A stretch of 64,000 bases of DNA from contig NZ_CP077077.1 in the NCBI RefSeq assembly GCF_019139675.1, forward strand, positions 1,674,001 to 1,738,000, in the 5' to 3' direction. A model generated the notes under the pieces. The model did no database searches. It was not told the DNA's origin and saw only the letters and a program-made list of their open reading frames with translations. Position numbers and translations under genes: made by a program. Positions 9,038 to 17,238 of this stretch are shown here, piece after piece; position 1 is the first letter of the stretch, and every line of letters begins with the position of its first letter. The stretch comes from Pseudomonas maumuensis. GTDB taxonomy: Bacteria; Pseudomonadota; Gammaproteobacteria; Pseudomonadales; Pseudomonadaceae.

Positions 9038-9639
9038 GCCGATGGGCTGACCGACAGTTGCGCGCCGGCTGAGAGACTGCCGTCGATCCGGGGGACATTA
9101 CACAGGGATGATTGCGCCCCCATGCTCATGCGGACGTTCGCCACGTCGGCAGTGAAAGGCAACGGTTCTTTGTTGAAGGTGCCGCCCATTGCCAGGTCAA
9201 GAACCAGCTCGCCCGTCTTGCCCTCGATCTGGATATCGGTGCCCATGCTGCCTGCCACCGCCAGTCTGGATGGATCGACGGCGCAGGCAGGTGCCACTAT
9301 CTTTATCCCGGCTTTCCCTGTCAGTCCCGTCAGTGGTTTGCTGGTATACAGCGTGATATCCAGCGAACGGGAGAAGAAGCGATCATCTTTCGCGGCGTCA
9401 TTGACGATCAACAGCGCCTGATCATTGGCACTCACCTGAAGTTTAGCCAGCGCCTGCGCATCGCCGGAGACCACCATGGACGGTGTTGCGGCACATTGGA
9501 TGGACAGGTTTATACCTTGTCGTACCTCAACACTGCTGAAGGCCTCCAGTGCAAAGGTTTTTTCAGCCGCCAGCGCCGAGTGACCGGCCGTGCTGGCCAG
9601 CAGTGCAAGCATCAGCTTCATGGTTCTCAAGTTGTTCAT
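8974..9639 (-). CDS. Secreted DUF2807 (GIN-like) protein
   Basis: The 222-residue protein has an N-terminal signal peptide ('MKLMLALLASTAGHSALA'), then a repetitive beta-rich domain like DUF2807, the 'putative auto-transporter adhesin head, GIN' family, usually a beta-helix of unknown role. ATG 9639 is supported by a strong AAGGAGG; the longer GTG version at 9657 lacks it. It is the last gene of the biosynthetic operon, 14 bases after the luciferase-like gene. A periplasmic or surface beta protein is unusual in a small-molecule cluster; it may bind, store or give protection from the product, but nothing in the sequence proves this. Confidence 0.75.
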   Translation of the reverse strand: MNNLRTMKLMLALLASTAGHSALAAEKTFALEAFSSVEVRQGINLSIQCAATPSMVVSGDAQALAKLQVSANDQALLIVNDAAKDDRFFSRSLDITLYTSKPLTGLTGKAGIKIVAPACAVDPSRLAVAGSMGTDIQIEGKTGELVLDLAMGGTFNKEPLPFTADVANVRMSMGAQSSLCNVPRIDGSLSAGAQLSVSPSAQVDTGTAGSFASDISTSACL

Positions 9640-9653
9640 GCAACCTCCTTGTT

Positions 9654-10724
9654 TCACAGTAATGTCGCCAGTGTGCGTAGGGTTGTTTCAACACTTTCCT
9701 GCGGCATGCCGAAGTCTACCAGCGCCGCGACTTCGTCGATGCCTTCACGCTTGAGCTGTTTCAGCTGCTCCAGGCATTGCTCGGCAGAGCCAAACAAACC
9801 GCAGTGGTTGAGGTATTTTTCCACTCCCCATTTGAGGGCGTAGGCCTGTTTTTTGTCGGCGGTCTCCCGATCAAGCGCAGAAGGGGCATTGAGATTTTCA
9901 GAAAGCTGCATGAACGCGCGCAGGTAGCCCGTCATGGCCGGTCGCAGGCGTGGCAGCAGCGACTCCCTGGCTTCCCCGGCTTGGCTATGCATCATCAGCG
10001 TGACTTTGCCGCCTGCCGGGTCCAGTCCGGCTTCGCGACGTGCCAGGCGATAGCTGGCGCAGTTTTCCTGCAGTTGTTCACGGGTTTGCGAGATCAGGTG
10101 TGTCAGTACGTTCAAACCGCGTTTCCCTGCCTCGCTGAACAGCAGGGGGTTGCTTCCCGTCGTGACCCAGACCGGGATGTCGGCTTGATAGGCAGGCGGC
10201 CAGGTTTGCAATGTGACCGGTTCCGGATGGCCCGGAAGAGAGAGGTCGTGGCGAGTCACGGACTCCCCGTGCCATAGCGCCTGAACCTGCTCCAGGGAGG
10301 AGAACAGGCATTCATGGCGCTCACGGTAGTTCTGGGCCTTGAGTACGAAATCGTTGCGTTGCCAGCCTGCCGAAAACGCTACTCCGACTCGGCCGCGAGA
10401 CAGATTGTCCACCAGGGCCCACTCTTCAGCGACGCGCAGCGGGTCATGCAGGGGAAGCACCACGCTGCCTGCGCGGATTGCAATACGTTGTGTCGTGGCG
10501 GCCAGCGCGGCACTGATTACAGAGGGGTTGGGAAACATTCCGCCGAACGTGTGGAAATGCCGTTCAGGGGTCCAGATTGCGTGAAAATCGAGCGCGTCCG
10601 CCAGTCTGGCGGTGCTCAGCAATTGTTCATATTTATCGGCAAAGCTGTCCCGGGCCACGTCCGAAAAACAGAATACGCTGAGTTGCGGGATGGTCTCTCC
10701 CGCCAGGTTAGGCGATGCAGTCAT
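9654..10724 (-). CDS. MupA-type luciferase-like flavin monooxygenase
   Basis: This 356-residue enzyme belongs to the bacterial luciferase-like (LLM) fold and matches the natural-product subgroup that includes MupA of the mupirocin pathway. Recognisable segments are 'AIWTPERHFHTFGGMFPNPSV' near residue 50 and 'GRVGVAFSAGWQRNDFV' near 135. It would use reduced FMN and oxygen to hydroxylate or oxidise a carrier-bound intermediate; no reductase is encoded in the cluster. The precedent BtrO hydroxylates a carrier-bound amino acid in butirosin biosynthesis. The gene overlaps the P450 gene by 17 bases and has AGGGA before ATG. Confidence 0.88.
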   Translation of the reverse strand: MTASPNLAGETIPQLSVFCFSDVARDSFADKYEQLLSTARLADALDFHAIWTPERHFHTFGGMFPNPSVISAALAATTQRIAIRAGSVVLPLHDPLRVAEEWALVDNLSRGRVGVAFSAGWQRNDFVLKAQNYRERHECLFSSLEQVQALWHGESVTRHDLSLPGHPEPVTLQTWPPAYQADIPVWVTTGSNPLLFSEAGKRGLNVLTHLISQTREQLQENCASYRLARREAGLDPAGGKVTLMMHSQAGEARESLLPRLRPAMTGYLRAFMQLSENLNAPSALDRETADKKQAYALKWGVEKYLNHCGLFGSAEQCLEQLKQLKREGIDEVAALVDFGMPQESVETTLRTLATLL

Positions 10725-12015
10725 GCTGGGTGTCCCTGGCTACGGATTCGAGAGTGAAACAGACGGCCCCTCTGGGCATTACATTCAACCCATAACGTGG
10801 CGTGAGTGCAGCGGGAGCGGTCGAAGGCGACAGGGTGAAATGGCAATGGCCGCACAGTGTTTCAATGGCTGTGGTGAGCTGGTCCAGGGCGAGCGCCATG
10901 CCTACGCAGTTGCGCTTGCCTATGCTGAAGGGCACAAAGTGTTCCCGTGCAATTTTTCTACCCTGCAGAAAACGCTCTGGTCTGAAACTCAATGGCTCCT
11001 GCCAGTACGTGGCATTGCGGTGGACCAGCCAGGGTGAAAACAGCACTTTGACGCCCGCGGGAATCGCGGCGCCGTCGACCTCCACCGGGCACAGGGTGTT
11101 GCGTTCGAAAAAGGCCGTGACCGGTGTTATGCGCAGCGACTCCTTGACGATAGCGCTGGCCATATCGCGTTTTCCTTGGCGGGACTCCTCGCGGACCTGC
11201 TCCTGAAACCGAGGATGCTGTGATAGGTGAGTCAGACACCACAGCAATGCGATCCCGGTGTTGTCTACGCTGGCGACCAGATTACCCAGCAACATGCTGA
11301 TCGCGCGTTCCCTTTCATGCGGATGGGCTTCTATATCCAGCGCCTGGCAAAAGCGTTGCAGCATGTCGGCCTTGGCACCACCGTCGCCAGTCACCAATGG
11401 TCCGATCATCGATTCGAGTTCCTCGCGGAATGCGACAAGGGCCGGGTGCCGAGATAACGCGGCATAGTCCTCGGTCGGTTCGGCGACGATCAGTTGCTGG
11501 TAGATCCTGCGAAAGTGATTGATCAGGCTGTCAAGTTGCAGAGGGTCGAGCGTTGGACCGACGAAGCCTTGCGCTACGCACATCAATGCCCACTGCAGGC
11601 AGATTTCCTGCATCGAATCCTTCTTCGGGTCCTGGAGAGCGTCCACCAGCCACCGAGCCGAAAGTTGGGTACCCTGCTTGAGCAGGGTTGATTTCGGATT
11701 GACCAGCGGTGCGGTCAGCTTTCTGGCCAGATGCCACTCGTCACCTTCCCGTGCAGTGATCAGCGATTGGCCCAACAGGATCCGCCTGACAGAAGCGCCA
11801 TTATCGAGCTCCTTGTGAAAACTGCTTTCGTTCTCCAGGAAAAAGCGGATATGTCGGGCGCCCGCCAGTAACAGCACAGCATCCTCGTCTTCGCCGATCC
11901 AGACCTTGTCGCCATGCTGGCGACAGGCACTTTCAGCGATTTTCAGGAAGCCCAGTTGCGCATACTTGGCGGCGGATGGCTTGACCCTCGCAATGGCATT
12001 GGGGTTACTGGACAT
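10708..12015 (-). CDS. Cytochrome P450
   Basis: The 435-residue soluble P450 carries the ExxR motif in 'VKESLRITP', the heme loop 'FSIGKRNCVGMALA' with the cysteine ligand near residue 375, and an I-helix segment 'ASVDNTG' in place of the usual AGxDT. ATG 12015 was chosen because GGAGG precedes it; the longer frame begins inside the neighbouring gene. It overlaps the upstream KAS III-like gene by 11 bases. It would hydroxylate or otherwise oxidise an intermediate or the finished product. Electron partners are not encoded in the cluster. Substrate unknown. Confidence 0.92.
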   Translation of the reverse strand: MSSNPNAIARVKPSAAKYAQLGFLKIAESACRQHGDKVWIGEDEDAVLLLAGARHIRFFLENESSFHKELDNGASVRRILLGQSLITAREGDEWHLARKLTAPLVNPKSTLLKQGTQLSARWLVDALQDPKKDSMQEICLQWALMCVAQGFVGPTLDPLQLDSLINHFRRIYQQLIVAEPTEDYAALSRHPALVAFREELESMIGPLVTGDGGAKADMLQRFCQALDIEAHPHERERAISMLLGNLVASVDNTGIALLWCLTHLSQHPRFQEQVREESRQGKRDMASAIVKESLRITPVTAFFERNTLCPVEVDGAAIPAGVKVLFSPWLVHRNATYWQEPLSFRPERFLQGRKIAREHFVPFSIGKRNCVGMALALDQLTTAIETLCGHCHFTLSPSTAPAALTPRYGLNVMPRGAVCFTLESVARDTQHDCIA

Positions 12016-12952
12016 GGGCTGCCTCCGGTAGGACGTCAGAGGTGATGGCGGCGCATCCCACCCAACCGCCCAACCCCACGGAAAGCAGCAGAGCAGGGCG
12101 GCCGGTATCCTCGGGGGCGTAGCTGTCGAGCAATAGCAGAGGATCCGCACAGTAACAGTGGCCGCTATGGCTTATCAGATCCGTGGCGACCGCGCGTTGC
12201 TGATTGTCAGGATGGCGCAGCCAGGTTTGCCAGCTGAGGCGGTTGATATTGTGCGGTAGCAGCCAGGCTCGCTCGCGCAGATCCTCGGGGTAGGACGCCA
12301 GCGCCTGATCGACCAGGGCATTGTGGGCCTGATAGAAGCGTTTGGTGTCCTCGCGGCTGCCGTCCAGGCCTTGCCAGAATCCATGATGGTAGAAGCAGTG
12401 GATGCCTGACACCCGGCGTTGACCACCTCCGGGTTTGAGCAGGGCGGCCGCGAAGGCGTCGCCAATCATCGTGCAGCCAGGAATGTAGCGCTCGGCCAGG
12501 TCGAAATCGGCCAGCGTATCGCCAGTCAGCAACGCCACGCAGCGATGCTTGCCGCTTGCCAGCAGTCGTTCGGCCAAACGCAGCCCCCAGAACAAGGTGG
12601 CGCAGTTTTGTTGGTTGACGGTCAGCAGGGGCGCATCTGCAGCGATAAAGCTGGATGCTTGCCGCAGGGCGGGAAGGTTGACGCTCTGGCGCAGAGAGCG
12701 AGCAGGCAGGCCCTGGACCAGAATCACCGCATCAATCGTTTCCCCATCATCCAGGCTTTCCGCCAATTGCTGCAGCAAGGCACGGAAACAGCCTTCGGCG
12801 CTTTCGTCAGCCGCCAGGGTCGATGCCTGTCGCATACCGAACAGTTGGCCAAATGTTCGGGCTTCGGACGGAGCGCCGCCGCGATAAGCAACGACCTGGT
12901 CGAGGGACACTCGGGTGGGTGGAATATAGGTGGCCAGCGAAGCGATGTTCAT
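12005..12952 (-). CDS. KAS III-like condensing enzyme, PqsC-like subunit 1
   Basis: The 315-residue protein has the KAS III (thiolase) fold. The likely nucleophile is Cys117 in 'NQQNCATLFWG' and the catalytic histidine is His234 in 'LLPHNIN'. Where FabH has its active-site Asn (motif GNT) this protein has 'SGHCYCAD'. Loss of that Asn is a known feature of PqsC, which keeps only Cys and His. It overlaps the preceding PqsB-like gene by four bases (ATGA), and the order B then C matches pqsBC. The pair probably forms a heterodimer that transfers or condenses an acyl group onto a carrier-bound or free acceptor. Confidence 0.82.
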   Translation of the reverse strand: MNIASLATYIPPTRVSLDQVVAYRGGAPSEARTFGQLFGMRQASTLAADESAEGCFRALLQQLAESLDDGETIDAVILVQGLPARSLRQSVNLPALRQASSFIAADAPLLTVNQQNCATLFWGLRLAERLLASGKHRCVALLTGDTLADFDLAERYIPGCTMIGDAFAAALLKPGGGQRRVSGIHCFYHHGFWQGLDGSREDTKRFYQAHNALVDQALASYPEDLRERAWLLPHNINRLSWQTWLRHPDNQQRAVATDLISHSGHCYCADPLLLLDSYAPEDTGRPALLLSVGLGGWVGCAAITSDVLPEAAHVQ

Positions 12953-13803
12953 CGTAGGGGCTCCTCGGCCGCAAGTCCGCACAGGCTGATGCCGTTATCG
13001 TTTTCGCTGATCAGCAGGTAGTCGCGTTGCGGCTCCCAGAACGTGCGTAGCGCAACGAAAGGGGCTGCGCACAGCAAGTGAGGGTTGGTGGCAAGCGCGC
13101 GAGTACCGGCAGAGGCCACCTCCAGTAGCTGAGCAGGGCCGATCAGGGTCAGGCGTTCGTTGACCAATCCCAATTGCTCGATGAGGTGCGAGAGCCATTC
13201 AGTGGACCATTTCGCGTGGGGTGCGCGCCTGAAGCCCCGGTAGCGCAACCCGCGTTGCTGACTGTTCAACAGGCAGACGCAGGCATTGTTTTCCGGTTGC
13301 AGTCTCGCCATCAGTGGCGAGTCGTACATGAGGTTTTTCTGCTCGGCAATCAGTAAAAGGCCGTCTTCATCCTTATCTGCCAGGCAGTCACTGAGGCCAT
13401 CCAAGGCGAACAGTCCTGCGTCGGCTCCGCGGTCGCTGATGGCCAATGCCAGGCAGGCGGAAAGCCCCAGTTGGTGGATGGCGGCATTGACCACCGAGCT
13501 GCCCATGTGCAGGTCTGGCGTCCAATGCGCCATCAACACGGTTTTCACTCGTTGCGGCTGGATGACCGCGGCCAGCCGAGGCAACACTGCGCTGATCATG
13601 TCGCTGAAGGAGGCACGTTCCTGGCTGTCGACCCATGCCTGCACCTGATCATCCCTTGGACTGAGCGTCCGGCCGTTGGCCTGGAAGAAATGCTGTACGT
13701 AAGAGCGCCAGTGAGCGACTTCGGCCCTCCACTCAGGCTGCGGCGTTTCGGTGTGATGAAACGACTGGAACACGATGTCGGCAGGATCGAGGCAGAGTGT
13801 CAC
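12949..13803 (-). CDS. KAS III-like non-catalytic subunit, PqsB-like 1
   Basis: The 284-residue protein aligns by eye with the product of 24742-25647 (shared 'AHWTPD', 'NAxIH', 'AIxAISD'-like strand) and has the KAS III N-terminal fold. No Cys stands where the nucleophile should be ('AISDRGADAGLFAL'), and no His or Asn motif is present in the C-terminal half. PqsB is also a cysteine-less partner of about 283 residues (family knowledge), encoded just before the catalytic PqsC, as here. The start is GTG at 13803, overlapping the stop of the acyl-CoA dehydrogenase gene by four bases. Probable structural or specificity subunit. Confidence 0.78.
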   Translation of the reverse strand: MTLCLDPADIVFQSFHHTETPQPEWRAEVAHWRSYVQHFFQANGRTLSPRDDQVQAWVDSQERASFSDMISAVLPRLAAVIQPQRVKTVLMAHWTPDLHMGSSVVNAAIHQLGLSACLALAISDRGADAGLFALDGLSDCLADKDEDGLLLIAEQKNLMYDSPLMARLQPENNACVCLLNSQQRGLRYRGFRRAPHAKWSTEWLSHLIEQLGLVNERLTLIGPAQLLEVASAGTRALATNPHLLCAAPFVALRTFWEPQRDYLLISENDNGISLCGLAAEEPLR

Positions 13804-14918
13804 AGGCTGCCCCCTTGGCTTACAGGTGGGCGCAAGCTATTGAGCAGATGGATGTTGCTGGTGCCCTCCATGTACTCGAACGCAAAACTGTCGCGGTAGC
13901 GCTTGCGCAGCATGTGATCCTCCAGCCAGTCGTCACGATTCAGCCAATGGGGCAGGTGGCATGCGGTTTCCTCGACGAGGCGGGTGGCGTTGAGCTTGAG
14001 CTGACTGGTGAGGGCATGTTGGTGCTGGCCATTGCTGTAACCCTCTGCCAGCGTAAGCATCTGTTGATAGATCGCGTGATATTTTCGCCATAGCCTGGCG
14101 ACCCCGCGTCGTGCGGCGGTTGGCAGGGGGCGCATGCCGAGGGCTGTGAGCAGGCCAAAGGTCGTGCCCAGCGCCATGGCCGCCACCATGGGCCGATGAC
14201 GTTCGAACACCAGGCTCAGGGCGTTGAGCCCCTGCAGCAGTTCGCGACGATCGTGGGCCAGGATGTCTTCTTCTTGGATGCGGTGATCCTTGAACGTCAG
14301 ACGCGTCAACCCTGCACCTGCCAGGCCGACGGTGCGCAAAGGTTCACGCTGCAAGGTGGGCTCGGCTGCGTCAGGAAATACCATGACCAAGCGCTGGCTT
14401 TGTTTGTACCGCGCGAACACGAGACCTGCGCTCGCCAGCATGGCCCCACCGATCAGCGTCTTGGTGCCATTGAGCCGCCAGCCACGTTCACCGTGCGTGA
14501 GCTCAGTGGTGATGGCACTGGCATCGGAGCCGATGTCGGTTTCTGTAACGGCAAAGAATGTCCAGGCTGGGCGTTCATCGAAGCAGGCAAAAAAACGTGC
14601 CTGCTGCTGTTCATTGCCCAGGGTCAGAATGGCGCGCGTACTCAGGGAGGCCCCCGGCAGCAGCATCATGGCGCTGGCGTCCGTTCGGCTCAGGTACTCG
14701 ATGATTTCCAGGTGCCGGGAATAGCTGACATTGGAAAATGCCGGTGTTTCCCAGAGGTTGAACCGTGAGGGTATGCCGAGGCAGGCGATGCTTTTCAGCT
14801 CTGGATGGTCCAGGTAGGGAATCGCCTGTTGGAGGTCATCCTCCGCGAGCTGCCCGGCAGCGAGTAGTCGCTCTGACAGCGCGTGAAGTTGTGGATAGCA
14901 GCGGGTGATATCGCTCAT
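13800..14918 (-). CDS. Acyl-CoA dehydrogenase-like flavoprotein 1
   Basis: The 372-residue protein has the acyl-CoA dehydrogenase fold: 'FFAVTETDIGSDASAI' in the middle domain (flavin and substrate binding) and the C-terminal 'FEYMEGTSNIHLL', whose Glu is in the usual position of the catalytic base. Such enzymes oxidise carrier-bound acyl or aminoacyl groups in secondary metabolism, for example prolyl to pyrrolyl. ATG 14918 was chosen; the longer frame adds a Ser/Thr-rich tail that looks non-coding. The Shine-Dalgarno sequence is weak. It is about 40 bases downstream of the third KAS III-like gene and is followed by the PqsB-like gene with a four-base overlap. Confidence 0.85.
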   Translation of the reverse strand: MSDITRCYPQLHALSERLLAAGQLAEDDLQQAIPYLDHPELKSIACLGIPSRFNLWETPAFSNVSYSRHLEIIEYLSRTDASAMMLLPGASLSTRAILTLGNEQQQARFFACFDERPAWTFFAVTETDIGSDASAITTELTHGERGWRLNGTKTLIGGAMLASAGLVFARYKQSQRLVMVFPDAAEPTLQREPLRTVGLAGAGLTRLTFKDHRIQEEDILAHDRRELLQGLNALSLVFERHRPMVAAMALGTTFGLLTALGMRPLPTAARRGVARLWRKYHAIYQQMLTLAEGYSNGQHQHALTSQLKLNATRLVEETACHLPHWLNRDDWLEDHMLRKRYRDSFAFEYMEGTSNIHLLNSLRPPVSQGGSL

Positions 14919-14958
14919 AAGTGTCGGCGTTCGAGTAGGGGATGAACTGAGCGTTAAC

Positions 14959-15945
14959 TTAGTTCGGCCCGAACTCGGGGTATTGCTCGAGGTTGCAAAA
15001 CACGGGGATTTCATTGCCTGCGGGCAGTTCGAGCAGCAGCGCGGAAAAGGTGGCCCCCATGCCGACGCTGACCAGCATCACCTGGTCGCCGGGAGACAGT
15101 TGTTGCCCGCGGATGAGCGCGGCCAGGTTGAGAAAAGGATCCGCACCGAAACAATGGCCATAGCACGGCACATTGCGCAGAAAAATCCTGGCGCGAGGGA
15201 TCGCGAGTTCGTCGGCCACTTTCTGCCAGGAAGACAGGTTGACATTATGTGGGGCTATCCAGCTCAGGGTGTGCAGGGGGCGGTCGAAATGCTGGGCGGC
15301 ATTGCGCATGGCCTGGCTGACGAATGCGAAGTAGGCATCGGCGAATGCCGGGTCGGTTCTCGGCTCATCGCCCTTGTGCTGGCTGAATTCGCCGGCCTGT
15401 TCGCTGTGCCGGGAAGTGACCTTGCCGCGCGTTCCCGATCGACTGAGCAGTACGGCGCAGGCGGCTTCCCCCATGATGGTGGTGTCATCAAGCAGTTCCA
15501 CCTTTGGATGAAAGGCTTTTTCGCCTACCAGCAGCAGCGCATATTCCCCGTCCTTGAGGCGGCTGCAGGCATATTCCACGGCGGGCAGTGCGGTCGCACA
15601 GTGGCCCATCGTCAGGCTGCAGTACTCGGTGTCATCGGCAAATCCGCACGCTTCGAGCAGGGGCCTGCCTGGCTCGTGAAACGGGCGCAGGGCGGGAACC
15701 GTATGGGCATGCATCACATGCCGTATGCGCGCGACCTGGTCAGGATGGGCGGCGACGAATTGCTCGAGCAGTGGGCGGATCAGGTCGTCCACCGAGCCGG
15801 GTTGGCGGGGAAAGTTCGCCAGCCCATAAAAGCGCGAGAACATCCGCACATCGAGCGCGCTCAGTCCAAGGGCGTGAGCGACCTCGGCCAGCGATTTACG
15901 CTGTTCGGGAATGTGCAGGGTAATGGACTCAATATGCCCCAACAT
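14959..15945 (-). CDS. KAS III-like condensing enzyme or acyltransferase, unpaired
   Basis: This 328-residue protein resembles the two PqsC-like proteins of the cluster. Cys116 ('TMGHCATALPA') is the likely nucleophile and His233 ('IAPHNVN') the general base; the third position again reads 'YGHCFGAD' instead of GNT. Unlike the other two it has no cysteine-less partner gene beside it, so it may act as a homodimer or share one of the PqsB-like subunits. ATG 15945 is supported by AAAGGGAA; the longer frame (to 16050) overlaps the hydrolase gene more deeply and lacks signal. It overlaps the alpha/beta hydrolase gene by 17 bases. Confidence 0.82.
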   Translation of the reverse strand: MLGHIESITLHIPEQRKSLAEVAHALGLSALDVRMFSRFYGLANFPRQPGSVDDLIRPLLEQFVAAHPDQVARIRHVMHAHTVPALRPFHEPGRPLLEACGFADDTEYCSLTMGHCATALPAVEYACSRLKDGEYALLLVGEKAFHPKVELLDDTTIMGEAACAVLLSRSGTRGKVTSRHSEQAGEFSQHKGDEPRTDPAFADAYFAFVSQAMRNAAQHFDRPLHTLSWIAPHNVNLSSWQKVADELAIPRARIFLRNVPCYGHCFGADPFLNLAALIRGQQLSPGDQVMLVSVGMGATFSALLLELPAGNEIPVFCNLEQYPEFGPN

Positions 15946-16750
15946 AGGTATTCCCTTTTTCATGGTCGGTATTGTGCGTGCGAAGAAATCTGGCCAGGGC
16001 CTGTTGAGTTCGCGGGTGCGAGAGAATGCCCAGGTGCCCTGTGCCTTCAATCATCTGCAACTGGCCATCGGTTACTTGGGTATGGATGTGCCCGGCATCG
16101 GCTGGGTTGATTCGCAGGTCCTGGTCGCCATGCATGATGAGTACGCGAGCACCGCTGAAGGTGTACGGGCGTGCGGTGTGCAAGGCGGCAGGCATGGCGT
16201 AGCGGTTCTGGTAGTAGTTATCGAGCAACGTCAGGTGCTGTCTGCCGAGCTGATGATGCGACAGGGCATGCTGCAGCAGGCTGGGCAATGAGGCCGGCGC
16301 TGAAAGCAGTGCGACTCGGTCCAGTTTCAGGCCCAGCCAGTGCGCCATCGCCATGATGATCCCGCCTGCCGAATGGGCAACCACGCTATCGAATGGGCCG
16401 TACCTGGCCTGCATCGCCAGCAGCAGCGGGCACTGGCCAGGAAAGTCGCAACTGGCCGAAGACTGCGGGTCGTGCCCCAGCAGAAAGGGCATGTAGACCC
16501 GATAACCTTGGGCCTGCAGCAACGCTCTCAGCTCCGACAGCATCAGCGGGTGGCCTCCCCAGCCGTGCAGCAACAGCGCGCTTTTGGCCTGTGGGTCATG
16601 GTTCTCGTATACCAACACCCGGCTGCGGTAGGGGCCGCAGGTGACAAGCTCGGTTTCCATGCCGGCCAGATATCTCGACTCGGCCGAGCGCATTGGCAGC
16701 AGGGAGGGCTTCGCCAGGCGCTCGATCAGTGAGGCAAGCTGGGTATCCAT
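15929..16750 (-). CDS. Alpha/beta hydrolase
   Basis: The 273-residue protein has an alpha/beta hydrolase fold: oxyanion segment 'LLHGWGGHP', nucleophile elbow 'AHSAGG' with Ser127, an acidic residue in 'MHGDQD' (Asp209 or Asp211) and His239 in 'GTGHLG'. The elbow reads AHSAG, a legitimate variant of GxSxG. In carrier-dependent clusters such proteins release the product from the carrier or edit stalled chains; either role fits, as does simple ester or amide hydrolysis. It overlaps the genes on both sides (25 and 17 bases) and is clearly part of the operon. Confidence 0.88.
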   Translation of the reverse strand: MDTQLASLIERLAKPSLLPMRSAESRYLAGMETELVTCGPYRSRVLVYENHDPQAKSALLLHGWGGHPLMLSELRALLQAQGYRVYMPFLLGHDPQSSASCDFPGQCPLLLAMQARYGPFDSVVAHSAGGIIMAMAHWLGLKLDRVALLSAPASLPSLLQHALSHHQLGRQHLTLLDNYYQNRYAMPAALHTARPYTFSGARVLIMHGDQDLRINPADAGHIHTQVTDGQLQMIEGTGHLGILSHPRTQQALARFLRTHNTDHEKGNTYVGAY

Positions 16751-17238
16751 TGTTCCCCCGAGGCTGGTGCGGAAAAAACAAGGTAATGCAGCGTTGCTCG
16801 TTGGGGCGCGGGGTCACGACTCAGGCGCTGCAGCGGGTCATGCACATAGAGCAGGCGTTGCCCGGGCTGGAGTAGCGTGCTGGCCAACGAGCCGGCGTGC
16901 TCCGGATCGAAGCGGCCACTGCATATACCGAAGGTCTCGATGAAGCCTGGGCATTGGGACAACAGGCTTTGCAGCAGGGGCGTGGCACCGCGGGCAGCCG
17001 GGTGGAGGCTGTCGTAAACCAGCAGTGTGGGGCCAGGTTCGCTGACGACGTTTTGACACAGCTCGACGAGCGCCTGGGCATGCAGGCGCTCGCCACAGTC
17101 GATCTGTGGCCAGTGCTGATACCAGCGGCCCTGGGGCGACTGTTGCGGGTTGGCAATGAAGTGCCGACTGTCCAGGATAACGGCTTCGCAGGTGCTGACG
17201 ATGTTCAGTTGGCCCTGCGCCATGGGGACGACAGTCAT
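16726..17238 (-). CDS. Unrecognised 170-residue protein in the biosynthetic operon
   Basis: I do not recognise the family. The 170-residue protein has no signal peptide and no transmembrane helix. It contains two hydrophobic strands followed by Cys-containing segments ('TLLVYDSLHPAARG', 'GFIETFGICSGRF') and ends with 'QRATLHYLVFSAP'. The alternation looks like a small alpha/beta fold, perhaps a remnant of a thiolase-like or hydrolase-like half, but this is a guess. Its start overlaps the stop of the acyl-CoA dehydrogenase gene by four bases and its end overlaps the hydrolase gene by 25, so it is very likely translated and part of the pathway. Confidence 0.7.
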   Translation of the reverse strand: MTVVPMAQGQLNIVSTCEAVILDSRHFIANPQQSPQGRWYQHWPQIDCGERLHAQALVELCQNVVSEPGPTLLVYDSLHPAARGATPLLQSLLSQCPGFIETFGICSGRFDPEHAGSLASTLLQPGQRLLYVHDPLQRLSRDPAPQRATLHYLVFSAPASGEQWIPSLPH

